64,000 bases of DNA. It comes from Bacteroidales bacterium (lineage in GTDB: Bacteria; Bacteroidota; Bacteroidia; Bacteroidales; UBA932). The DNA is taken from NCBI GenBank assembly GCA_017634595.1, contig JAGBNC010000018.1:24569-88568 (forward strand), given 5' to 3'. Of the stretch, positions 53,729 to 62,213 are shown piece after piece. A model generated the notes under the pieces. That model was not told the origin of the DNA. It made no database searches and was given only the letters and a program-made list of their open reading frames with translations. The position numbers were made by a program, and so were the translations under genes. Each line of letters begins with the position of its first letter. Within the stretch, counting starts at the first letter, position 1.

Positions 53729-54340
53729 ATGTTGCAACTGAGCGTCCCGGGAGGGCACCAAGACATACTTCTTCACAGCTGCTGCGCGCCGTGCTCGGGG
53801 GCAGTGATTGAGTGTCTGCTGCAGAACGGGCTCAGGCCGACGGTGTTTTTCAGCAATTCCAATATTGTCCCGCACCAGGAGTATGAGCTGCGGCTGTCAG
53901 AGCTGCGGCGCTACTGCGAGTCTTTGGGCGTGCCGCTGGTGGTCGATGAATACGACCACGAGGCTTGGCTGGATTATGTGCTCGGGCGGCGCGAGGCAGA
54001 GGCCGGTGAGCAGAGGCGGCTGGCAGAGATGCCGGAGAGGGGCGAGAGGTGCCTGCGGTGCTTTAAGTTCCGCTTGCTGCGGGCGGCGGGGTATGCTGCC
54101 GCGAATGGATTACCGGTGCTGACCACCACCCTGGCGTCGTCGCGATGGAAGAGTCTGGAGCAGGTGGACGAGGCCGGCCGCTTCGCGACAAACGTGGTTC
54201 CACCAGAGGACAGGGTCCTCTGGTGGAACCAGAACTGGCGCAAAGGCGGCCTGCAGCCACGGCGCGGCGAAATCATCTGCGAACAAGGATTCTATAACCA
54301 AAGCTACTGCGGCTGCGAGTTTTCACAAAGGCATGACTAA
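53729..54340 (+). CDS. queH: Epoxyqueuosine reductase QueH
   Basis: 203 residues from the ATG at 53729 (MLQLSVPGG); an upstream in-frame ATG at 53702 is less likely. QueH (DUF208) marks are HSCCAPCSG (cysteines 18, 19, 22), FSNSNIVPHQEYELR, ERCLRCFKFRLL, NWRKGGL and the C-terminal YCGCEF. It makes queuosine from epoxyqueuosine in tRNA, using an iron-sulfur cluster. A perfect 16-bp palindrome (54196-54230) lies in frame inside the gene and encodes VVPPEDRVLWWN just before the conserved NWRKGG. The 3' end overlaps the next gene by 8 bp. Confidence 0.9.
   Translation: MLQLSVPGGHQDILLHSCCAPCSGAVIECLLQNGLRPTVFFSNSNIVPHQEYELRLSELRRYCESLGVPLVVDEYDHEAWLDYVLGRREAEAGEQRRLAEMPERGERCLRCFKFRLLRAAGYAAANGLPVLTTTLASSRWKSLEQVDEAGRFATNVVPPEDRVLWWNQNWRKGGLQPRRGEIICEQGFYNQSYCGCEFSQRHD
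54196..54230. repeat. Perfect 16-bp palindrome inside queH
   Basis: GGTTCCACCAGAGGAC (54196-54211) is an exact inverted copy of 54215-54230, with loop AGG. It keeps the reading frame and would form a very stable mRNA or cruciform hairpin in the middle of a coding region. Confidence 0.75.
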
Positions 54341-55271
54341 GATTTACAAGAATATGAAAATGGCAGAGCTGGTGGAGTCCAACTACCACCTGCTCAGCAT
54401 CCTGTCCCGTCTGGAGTTTAACGGAAGCTTTGCCGAGCGCACGGCAGAAGAAATATGCGCCCGCTACTCTTTCGATGCCGACACGTTCATCCTGATATGC
54501 AACGTGTACACGTCGAAGGGCTACAAACCGACCGAAGAAGAGCTCAGGCAGTGCAGCATCTCCGACATCCTGCGCTATCTCCACAGCTCCCACAACTACT
54601 ATATCGATTCTGCGCTGAGCCTTCTGTCCCCATCTCTCAAAAGCCTCATAGCTCCGGCCCCGCAGGTACAGCAGAAGGTTATCTGGCACTTCTTCGACAG
54701 CTACAAGGAAGAGCTCCTCAAGCACTTCTCCTACGAGGAAGATACCGCCATTCCTTATATACAGCACCTGCTCGCAGGAGCGCGTCCGAGCAATTTCTCA
54801 ATATCCGTGTTCAAGGAGAACCACTCCAACATCGAAGAATCGCTGTCGGACCTTAAGAACCTGATAATGAACTCGCTGCCGGCCGAGTGCAACGGCGAGA
54901 AGCGCATCGAGGTGCTGTCCAACATTTTCCACTTGCAGGAAGATCTCAAGCACCACACCTACATCGAAGACCGCATCCTCGTGCCTCTGGTGGAAATGCT
55001 GGAAGGGCGCGAGCCCAGCCCCACATTCATAGCTCCGGCACCAAAGGAAAACGAAGACGCCGAAGTGCTGAGCGAGCGGGAAAAGGAAGTGCTGGCCGAA
55101 GTGGCCCACGGCTACCTTAACAAAGAGATAGCTGACCGACTCAACATCTCCATCAACACCGTCATCACCCACCGTAAAAACATAAGCCGCAAGACCGGGA
55201 TCAAAACGACCCCAGGTCTTACGGTCTATGCCATCCTCAACGGATTGGTGGATATCAGTTCGTTTGAGTAG
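54333..55271 (+). CDS. Hemerythrin-like sensor fused to LuxR-type HTH regulator
   Basis: 312 residues. The first 230 are helical and carry the His/Glu pattern of hemerythrin/RIC proteins: SSHNYYID, HFFDSYKEELLKHFSYEED, KENHSNIEE and LKHHTYIEDRIL, in suitable spacing for a diiron site. After a Pro-rich linker comes a LuxR HTH: LSEREKEVLAEVAHGYLNKEI and NTVITHRKNISRKTG. It probably senses O2, NO or iron through the diiron centre and controls transcription. It overlaps queH by 8 bp and converges on the DUF2723 gene with a 17-bp overlap. Confidence 0.82.
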   Translation: MTKIYKNMKMAELVESNYHLLSILSRLEFNGSFAERTAEEICARYSFDADTFILICNVYTSKGYKPTEEELRQCSISDILRYLHSSHNYYIDSALSLLSPSLKSLIAPAPQVQQKVIWHFFDSYKEELLKHFSYEEDTAIPYIQHLLAGARPSNFSISVFKENHSNIEESLSDLKNLIMNSLPAECNGEKRIEVLSNIFHLQEDLKHHTYIEDRILVPLVEMLEGREPSPTFIAPAPKENEDAEVLSEREKEVLAEVAHGYLNKEIADRLNISINTVITHRKNISRKTGIKTTPGLTVYAILNGLVDISSFE

Positions 55272-58200
55272 CCTCTTCAGGCTCGCTGCTTGTTCCTGCA
55301 GCCCAGTCGATTAGCTTGGAGAAGGCTCCGGTGAACTTGTCGGCCATCTCTTTGTCGCCGCCGGCCTTCATGACATCGGCAAGGTAGTAGATATAGCTTC
55401 CGCACAGGTCGAATTCGTTCTTGCCGAACTCAAAGAACTCCAGATAGAAGCGTGCGCTCTCCAGCAAGTCGGCAGCCATCTGTGCACCAAGCTCCCGGGC
55501 CTTGTCGGTCTCGCCAAGCTGGTAGTACGCCTCCACCATACCTATCACCAGATAGTCGTTGGTGGACATGTTCAGAGGAATAGACTCCAGCGGGAAGCGT
55601 CTCATGACTTCGCAGCTGCGGTCAAGCATCTCCACCGCCCTGTCGTTCTGCCCCTCCTTCATGAATGCCTTGGCGCAGTTGAGGAAGATGCTGCGCGGCG
55701 CCATCACGCCGAGGTTGGTGTAGATATTCTGATTGTCTATGAACCAATCGTCGGCGGCAAGTGCGTCGAAGCTGTACACATTGGTCATCTTGTGGTACAG
55801 GTCCTCAGTGTCCACGAAGCCTATGTCGGTGGTGCTTATCTTGTTCTTAATGGGCACGAACTTGTAGGAATAGCCCACGTACATAAGATAATCCTTGATG
55901 CCCACGTTGAGGTCGCCGCCCATATTGAGCATGTGTAACGGGCGGTCCCACTGGTAGTTGCTCAGCAGGTCGAGGAGGAAGATCTCGGGCTTTGTGAGAT
56001 AATCCTTGCCCTTGGGGATCTGGAGCACTATGCTCTCCGGAATCATGTCGGCAAAACGAGCGTCGAGTATGCCGTACTTGATGACGTTCTCCTTGTTCAC
56101 AGGCACGACAATCTTCCTGGAGGCTATGTAGTCCATCTTGCGGCCGCTGCTCATGGGCACCTTGACTTCCGGATGGCGGAAGAGGGTCATGACGTCGGCT
56201 ATGGGCATCTCCTGCTCGCGGTTGTCCACGATGGGCACGTATTCGTTGGTGCCGTAGAGGTACTGCTCCGGACCTACGCTCAAGGCCAGCGGAGCACTCT
56301 CGTTGCAGGCCCATTTCATCTGGTCGATATGCCAGTCGGTTCCGAGCAGCGAAGTGTTGCAGATACGTACGTCGGTGCGCACATTCTCCACCTCCTGAGC
56401 GTACCACACCGGGAAGGTATCATTGTCGCCATGAGTGATGAGTATGCCGTCGGGGCCCACGGATTCGAGGTAATTGCGGGCCATCTCCACGGCGGTACGG
56501 CGTCCGGAACGGTCGTGGTCGTCCCAGTTCTGGGAGGCCATGAGGGCAGGTACGCACAGGCAAGCTGCGGTGAGAGCAGCTGCCGTAGCCACGCCGTAGC
56601 GCGACTTGAGGGCAGACTGCAGCCAGCTGTACAGCGCAGCCACGGCCATGCCAATCCACACGCAGAAGAAATAGAACGAGCCGGCGTAGGCATAGTCCCT
56701 CTCACGCACCTGGTAAGGAGGCTGGTTGAGGTACAGGACTATAGCGATACCGGTCATGAAGAACATGAGGAAAGTGAGCCAGCACCCGCGTTTGTCGCGG
56801 TCGAACTGGAAGAAAAGGCCCAGAAGTCCAAGCAGCAGCGGCAGGAAGTAATAGTGGTTCTTGCCCTTGTTGTCGGCCAGGGTGGCGGGAGCTCCGGACT
56901 GGTCGCCGAGGCGGAACTCGTCGATGAAATCTATGCCGCTCTCCCAATTGCCATGGAAAATGTTGCCGGGAGTGGGGGAATGAATCTCATTCTGGCGTCC
57001 GACAAAGTTCCACATAAAGTAGCGCCAGTACATCCATCCCAGCTGATAATCAAAGAAGTAATAGAGATTGGCGCCCATGGTGGGCTTGCGGTCGTTGGCA
57101 CCGGCAATCTTCTTGCCCTTGCCTCCCGTGTATGCACGGTAGAAATCTTCGTACTTGCCGTCGGGCGAGCTGCTCCACATCCTCGGGAAAAGCATCTTGC
57201 CGGATGCCTTGTAGCGGGCATCCACAGGACCGTCCACCTTCTTGTACTTGCCGTCCAGCGGCGCCCAGTAGGTAGAAGACTTGAGGTCATAGGGGGCGTC
57301 GTAGTACTGTCCGTAGATCAGCGGAGTGCTGCCGTATTGCTCGCGGCTGAGGTAGCGCACCAGCGTGAATGCATTGTCCGGCTGGTACTCGTTGGTAGGA
57401 GTCTTGGCGCAGGAGCGGATGATGTCGATACTGAACACCGAGAAGCCTATGGTGATGACGGTGAAGCACAGCAGCACCGTATTCGCAAACACCTTGCCCG
57501 TCCTCTCGCTGGCAAACAGGCCCCAGAAGCACAGGGCAAGCAGCGCCGCGAGGAAGAATGCCGCGCCGCTGTTGTACGGAAGCCCAAGCACGTTGACGAA
57601 GAAAAGGTCGCAGTAGGCTGCAATCTTTGGCAGATAGGGCACGTACAGGAATACCAGGAAGCCCAGTATCACTACACCCACAAGGAATATCTTGACAAGC
57701 TCCCAGAAGCCGAAGCGGCCGCTCTCGCGCTTGCGGTAGTAGAACATGAACACCAATGCCGGAATGGCCAGCAGGTTAAGCAGATGGACACCGATGCTGA
57801 GGCCCATGAGGAAGGCGATGAGCACTACCCAGCGCAGCGCGTGGGGCCGGTCGGCACGGTCGTACCACATGGTCATGGCCCAGAACACCATGGCGGTGAA
57901 GAGCGACGACATGGCGTACACCTCGCCCTCCACTGCGGAGAACCAGAATGTGTCAGAGAAGCAGTAGGCCAGAGAGCCCACAAGTCCGGAACCGATGACG
58001 GCAAGAGCCGCTCCGGTGGTGGCTGTGCCGATGAGGCGCTTAGTCAGCCAGACTATTGTAAGGTACAGGAAGAAAATGGTGAGGGCCGAGCATATTGCGC
58101 TCATGGCGTTGACCAGGATAGCGGCGTGCATATTGTCGCCGAACATGGTAAAGAAGCGCGCAATAAGTTGGAACACAGGGTTTCCCGGCGGATGTCCCAC

Positions 58201-58347
58201 TTCCAGTTTGTAGGACGATGCTATAAACTCGCCGCAGTCCCAGAAAGACGCGGATGGTTCTATGGTAAGGAGATATGTAACAGCCGATACGGCAAACGCC
58301 ACAAGAGCCGCCACACGATTCCAAAGATTAAATTTCTTATCGTTCAT
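55255..58347 (-). CDS. DUF2723 family large membrane protein
   Basis: 1030 residues. The N-terminal half has about 12 helices; the start carries FAVSAVTYLLTIEPSASFWDCGEF and LEVGHPPGNPVF, the DUF2723 signature (a GT-C-like glycosyltransferase). The C-terminal 450 residues are a soluble domain with HGDNDTFPVWYAQEV, followed by TPR-like sequence. The family occurs in most Bacteroidota; transfer of a sugar to surface proteins is proposed. The 3' end overlaps the convergent regulator gene. Confidence 0.9.
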   Translation of the reverse strand: MNDKKFNLWNRVAALVAFAVSAVTYLLTIEPSASFWDCGEFIASSYKLEVGHPPGNPVFQLIARFFTMFGDNMHAAILVNAMSAICSALTIFFLYLTIVWLTKRLIGTATTGAALAVIGSGLVGSLAYCFSDTFWFSAVEGEVYAMSSLFTAMVFWAMTMWYDRADRPHALRWVVLIAFLMGLSIGVHLLNLLAIPALVFMFYYRKRESGRFGFWELVKIFLVGVVILGFLVFLYVPYLPKIAAYCDLFFVNVLGLPYNSGAAFFLAALLALCFWGLFASERTGKVFANTVLLCFTVITIGFSVFSIDIIRSCAKTPTNEYQPDNAFTLVRYLSREQYGSTPLIYGQYYDAPYDLKSSTYWAPLDGKYKKVDGPVDARYKASGKMLFPRMWSSSPDGKYEDFYRAYTGGKGKKIAGANDRKPTMGANLYYFFDYQLGWMYWRYFMWNFVGRQNEIHSPTPGNIFHGNWESGIDFIDEFRLGDQSGAPATLADNKGKNHYYFLPLLLGLLGLFFQFDRDKRGCWLTFLMFFMTGIAIVLYLNQPPYQVRERDYAYAGSFYFFCVWIGMAVAALYSWLQSALKSRYGVATAAALTAACLCVPALMASQNWDDHDRSGRRTAVEMARNYLESVGPDGILITHGDNDTFPVWYAQEVENVRTDVRICNTSLLGTDWHIDQMKWACNESAPLALSVGPEQYLYGTNEYVPIVDNREQEMPIADVMTLFRHPEVKVPMSSGRKMDYIASRKIVVPVNKENVIKYGILDARFADMIPESIVLQIPKGKDYLTKPEIFLLDLLSNYQWDRPLHMLNMGGDLNVGIKDYLMYVGYSYKFVPIKNKISTTDIGFVDTEDLYHKMTNVYSFDALAADDWFIDNQNIYTNLGVMAPRSIFLNCAKAFMKEGQNDRAVEMLDRSCEVMRRFPLESIPLNMSTNDYLVIGMVEAYYQLGETDKARELGAQMAADLLESARFYLEFFEFGKNEFDLCGSYIYYLADVMKAGGDKEMADKFTGAFSKLIDWAAGTSSEPEEATQTN

Positions 58348-58523
58348 ATATCTATTTTAACTTACAAAAGTAAAAAAAATATCGCCACTTCATGCAAGAT
58401 TTTAATAATCTATGGATTTAAAGGGTGAATATTGGTTTAGCGTTACACTGAGACTATGCGAGGGCTTCAGGCATTTTGGCCGGTCATTCCAGGGGTGGCC
58501 GGCCTTTATGTATAAAAAATTCG

Positions 58524-58531
58524 TACCTTTA
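58524..58531 (+). promoter_or_regulatory. -7-like box before the rhamnosidase gene
   Basis: TACCTTTA resembles TAnnTTTG and ends 5 bp before the ATG at 58537, so the mRNA would be leaderless or nearly so. A GGCCGG/CCGGCC hairpin (58478-58504) lies upstream. Confidence 0.45.
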
Positions 58532-58536
58532 CGGAT

Positions 58537-61500
58537 ATGAAAACCCGCCTCCGCATAATCTGCTTCCTGGGCCTTCTGTCCATCTGCGCTTCAGCCCAAG
58601 ACTATTCATCCCTTAAGCAAGGCTTTACCACTCCTCCGCCCAAAGCCAGGCCGCTCGTATGGTGGCACTGGATGAACGGCAACATCACCCCGGAAGGTCT
58701 GAGCAAAGACCTCGAATGGATGCATCGGAGCGGTATAGCCGGGTTCCACGTATTCGACGCCAACTTTGCCACGCCGCAGATAGTGGAAAAGCGCCTGGAA
58801 TATATGTCGCCGGAGTGGAAAGACGCATTTGCCGGCATGCTGAGGCAGGCGGACTCACTGGGCATGGAAGTAAGCATTGCCAGCTCGCCGGGCTTCAGCG
58901 CCACGGGCGGCCCATGGGTGAAGCCCGAAGATGCCATGAAAAAGCTCGTGTGGCGCGAAATGCCCCTTGAAGGAGGACGCCGCTTCGAAGGGCCTCTCCC
59001 GGAGCCATACAGCACTACCGGGCAGTTTCAGGACCTGAAGAGGAATGCCAAATACCGCTGGTACAGCGACATAGCCGTACTCGCGGTGCGCGAGCCCAAG
59101 GCCTCACGCACCCTTGCCCAGCTCGGAGCAAAAGTCAGCTCCAGCGGCGGCAGCTTCAGCCTTGAGCAGCTCACCAACGGCAGCCTCACCGACTACAACA
59201 AGCTCCCCGACGGCAACGACGGATTTGCCTGGATCCAGTATGAATTCCCTCAGCCTGTATGCATTAAGGCCATGACTTCCATGACTGAATACGCAGGCCG
59301 CGGCCCACATTCTCCGGAGCGCCAAGCCCTCGACACGCTGCTGGTAAGCAACGACGGCCTGCACTGGCAGGTGGCGTCTCCTGTGTACAACAGTTACTGC
59401 CACCAGCAAACCTTTGATTTCGAGCCCGTCAGCGGACGCTTCTTCAGATGGAAAATCCACAATATCCCCGCCAAGTACCATTACTCCAGCATGACCACAA
59501 CCCCGGCTCCGGGCTTCACACGCGTGTCGGAATTCCGTCTGCACACGGTGTCAAAGGTGCAGCACGCCGAAGAGAAAGCCGGATTCGGCTCGGTATGGGA
59601 CATTGAATCATTCCCCACCCCCGACGCGCCGCAGTGCGATATATGCTCGGAGGTACTGGATATCACGCACTTAGTGCAAGACGATAAGCTCTGCTGGGAC
59701 GTACCTGAAGGCCGCTGGAGAGTGCTGCGAATAGGGGCGTCGCTCACGGGCAAGCAGAACCATCCGGCATCGCCGGAGGCTACGGGGCTGGAGGTCGATA
59801 AGCTCGACCCGGATGCATGGACAAGGTACTTTCACAATTACATAAGCTTCTTCAGCGATGCGGCTGGCGGCAGGATGAACAGCATACGCTACCTGCTTGC
59901 CGACAGCTATGAGGCTGAGTATCAGAACTGGACGCCGGAGCTGCTACGGGAGTTCAAAGCGCGCCGGGGCTACGATGCACTGCCCTGGCTGCCGGCGATC
60001 ACGGGAACGATAGTCCAAAGCTCCGCCCTGAGCGACCGTTTCCTCTGGGACTGGAGGCTTACGATCGGCGAACTGTTCCAGGAAAACTACGCCCGCATGA
60101 GCGCCATTGCGCGCGACGAGTACGGGATGGAGGGCTGCTACATCGAGGCCCACGCCAACGGGCGCGTGTTCAACGCCGACGGCATGTCTATCAAGCGCAG
60201 TGCCTCCTGGCCCATGTCGGAGATGTGGGTGCCAGGCGCCGTAAGCTCCAGGGACAGGGTCCCTGAAGGGCAGTCAGACATACGCGAATCGGCCTCAGTA
60301 GCACATATCTACGGTAAGGCCGAAGGCGTTGCTGCCGAATCACTTACCTCCATCGGGCTGGAACGCCAGGCCTGGACGTACTGCCCCGAGAACATCAAAC
60401 GCACCGCCGACCTGGAGCTGGCCTCCGGCGTGACTCGATTCGTAATCCACGACTCGGCCCACCAGCCGCGCGACGACAAGTTCCCGGGCCTCGGCCTGGG
60501 CGTGTACGGGCAATGGTTCAACCGCCACGAGTGCTGGGCGCAGCAGGCAGGAGCATGGACTGATTATCTCGCCCGCAGCTGCTACATGCTGCAGCAGGGA
60601 CGCTTCGTGGCCGACATACTCTGGTACTACGGCGAGAATACCAACATCACAGCGCTGTACACACACAGCCAGCCCGACATCCCCGCCGGATACAACTGGG
60701 ATTACATCAACCCCGAGGCGCTGCTGTCGGTAGTGGGCACCAACGGCGCCGGAGAGTTGGAAACCGCCTCCGGCATGCGTTACAGAGTGCTTTGCATCGA
60801 CCCTTCGGTACGCAAAATGAGTGTCAAGATGCTCCGGAAGCTGGTGGAACTTGCCGAGGCGGGAGCTTGCGTGTGCGGCCCTCTGCCGCAATGCAGCCCG
60901 TCTCTTTCCGACAGCAGTGCTGAATTCGAGTCGCTCAGGCAGAGGGCTGCCCGCAGCTGGTTCATATCTGAAAAGAATATCTGCGGCACCGCGCTGGTTG
61001 CGGCAGGGATAAGCCCCGATGTGGACTGGGGTGACGCCCGTGACCTGTATTTCGTACACCGCAGCAGCCCCGAAGCGGAAATATATTGGATAAACAACTC
61101 CAGCTATGAGCCAAGGCTTGTTGAGCTCTCGTTCCGCCTGAACGGGATGATTCCGGAAATATGGCACCCGGAAGACGGGCGCATGGAGCCCGCCGGTTGG
61201 AAGACCGTTGACGGCAGAACGGCCATGGTGCTTGATCTGGTTAGCAACGATGCTGTATTTGTAGTTTTCAGAAAGCCTGAAGGGGAAGCCGCACCTGCCT
61301 CATACGAGCTGCCGAAGCGCGTCACCACGCAGCTTCTGGACATACAGGGGCCATGGGAAGTAAGCTTCACCGAAGGACGAGGAGCGCCCGGAGGAACACG
61401 CATGCAGCAGCTCCAGGACCTTACAGAATCCAGCGAGCCCGGCATCAAATACTTCTCAGGCACAGCGACTTACACCACTACATTCCGCATGCCGCGCATG

Positions 61501-61809
61501 GGCAAAGGCTGCCGCATCATGCTCGACCTCGGCCAAGTAAAGAACATAGCCGAGCTGTACATCAACGGTAAACCCTGCGGGACCCTGTGGAAGCCGCCGT
61601 TCCGGGCCGACATCACCGATGCCGTCAAGAAGGGACGCAACGTGATGGAAGTCAGGGTCACTAACCTCTGGCCCAACCGTCTCATCGGTGATGCCCAGCC
61701 GGGCGTAACCAAGCCCATAACCTACAGTCCCATAAAGTTCTACAAGGCCGACGACCCACTCCTCCCCTCCGGCCTCCTTGGACCGGTACAGGTGCTTAGA
61801 ATAGACTGA
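58537..61809 (+). CDS. GH106-type alpha-L-rhamnosidase
   Basis: 1090 residues, near the family's usual length. A signal peptide (RIICFLGLLSICASA) precedes FTTPPPKARPLVWWHWMNGNIT and GIAGFHVFDANFATPQ, typical of GH106. The catalytic barrel contains the conserved ESASVAHIYGK and EAHANGRVFN. The C-terminus is a galactose-binding-like sandwich (LDLGQVKNIAELYINGKPCG, VTNLWPNRLIGD). It should release terminal L-rhamnose from pectins or glycosides in the periplasm. rhaD (13376) would process the sugar further. No SusC/SusD pair is adjacent. Confidence 0.85.
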   Translation: MKTRLRIICFLGLLSICASAQDYSSLKQGFTTPPPKARPLVWWHWMNGNITPEGLSKDLEWMHRSGIAGFHVFDANFATPQIVEKRLEYMSPEWKDAFAGMLRQADSLGMEVSIASSPGFSATGGPWVKPEDAMKKLVWREMPLEGGRRFEGPLPEPYSTTGQFQDLKRNAKYRWYSDIAVLAVREPKASRTLAQLGAKVSSSGGSFSLEQLTNGSLTDYNKLPDGNDGFAWIQYEFPQPVCIKAMTSMTEYAGRGPHSPERQALDTLLVSNDGLHWQVASPVYNSYCHQQTFDFEPVSGRFFRWKIHNIPAKYHYSSMTTTPAPGFTRVSEFRLHTVSKVQHAEEKAGFGSVWDIESFPTPDAPQCDICSEVLDITHLVQDDKLCWDVPEGRWRVLRIGASLTGKQNHPASPEATGLEVDKLDPDAWTRYFHNYISFFSDAAGGRMNSIRYLLADSYEAEYQNWTPELLREFKARRGYDALPWLPAITGTIVQSSALSDRFLWDWRLTIGELFQENYARMSAIARDEYGMEGCYIEAHANGRVFNADGMSIKRSASWPMSEMWVPGAVSSRDRVPEGQSDIRESASVAHIYGKAEGVAAESLTSIGLERQAWTYCPENIKRTADLELASGVTRFVIHDSAHQPRDDKFPGLGLGVYGQWFNRHECWAQQAGAWTDYLARSCYMLQQGRFVADILWYYGENTNITALYTHSQPDIPAGYNWDYINPEALLSVVGTNGAGELETASGMRYRVLCIDPSVRKMSVKMLRKLVELAEAGACVCGPLPQCSPSLSDSSAEFESLRQRAARSWFISEKNICGTALVAAGISPDVDWGDARDLYFVHRSSPEAEIYWINNSSYEPRLVELSFRLNGMIPEIWHPEDGRMEPAGWKTVDGRTAMVLDLVSNDAVFVVFRKPEGEAAPASYELPKRVTTQLLDIQGPWEVSFTEGRGAPGGTRMQQLQDLTESSEPGIKYFSGTATYTTTFRMPRMGKGCRIMLDLGQVKNIAELYINGKPCGTLWKPPFRADITDAVKKGRNVMEVRVTNLWPNRLIGDAQPGVTKPITYSPIKFYKADDPLLPSGLLGPVQVLRID

Positions 61810-61824
61810 CCTGACCTCAGCACC

Positions 61825-61906
61825 GAATCTATACGAGGCTTTGGTTCTGATATGACATTAGAACTGAATCTATACTCTGATTTGGTCCTGTTGTTTCTTT
61901 GGTTCT
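61825..61906. repeat. Two imperfect 41-bp direct repeats
   Basis: GAATCTATAC occurs at 61825 and 61866, each followed at the same distance by TTTGGT(T/C)CTG (61840 and 61881), giving a 41-bp period. A third TTTGGTTCT appears at 61898. The units lead straight into the perfect palindrome at 61906. Origin unknown. Confidence 0.55.
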
Positions 61907-61978
61907 TTGAATATACTTATACCTCCGGGGCCCTTTTACCCAAGATTTACGGGCCCCGGAGGTATAAGTATATTCAAA
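61906..61978. repeat. Perfect 28-bp inverted repeat between convergent genes
   Basis: The arm starting TTTGAATATACTTATACC at 61906-61933 is an exact inverted copy of 61951-61978, separated by a 17-nt loop. It could act as a bidirectional terminator between the rhamnosidase and the XRE gene, but the arm length is unusual and there is no T run. Confidence 0.8.
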
Positions 61979-62008
61979 CATTAGTCAGAAGAAATTCAGA
62001 ACATCGGC

Positions 62009-62212
62009 CTAATCGGGCCGGTACTCAAGAATATCACCGGGCTGACAATCCAGCGCAGCACAAAGAGCATTAAGGGTGGAGAATCGAATCGCCTTGGCCT
62101 TCCCCGTCTTAAGAATTGATATATTAGCCGGCGAGATGCCCACTTTCTCCGAAAGCTCCCCGGAGGACATCTTCCTCCGGGCAAGCATCACGTCCAGGTT
62201 CACAATAATCAT
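62009..62212 (-). CDS. XRE-family (YozG-like) transcriptional regulator
   Basis: 67 residues forming a single Cro/C1 HTH: GELSEKVGISPANISILKTGK, then STLNALCAALDCQPGDIL, the YozG-like small repressor pattern. It starts 1 bp after the flotillin stop and is co-directional, so it may regulate that cluster. The protein appears complete. Confidence 0.85.
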   Translation of the reverse strand: MIIVNLDVMLARRKMSSGELSEKVGISPANISILKTGKAKAIRFSTLNALCAALDCQPGDILEYRPD

Positions 62213-62213
62213 C

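Noticed and set aside
56173-58428. 751-codon plus-strand open frame opposite the DUF2723 gene.
   Set aside because: The minus-strand protein has clear family signatures; the antisense frame has none.
60249-60265. CAGGGAC-AGG-GTCCCTG in the rhamnosidase gene shares the core GGACAGGGTCC with the queH palindrome.
   Set aside because: An 11-base match and 7-bp arms are expected by chance in 64 kb; the flanks are unrelated.
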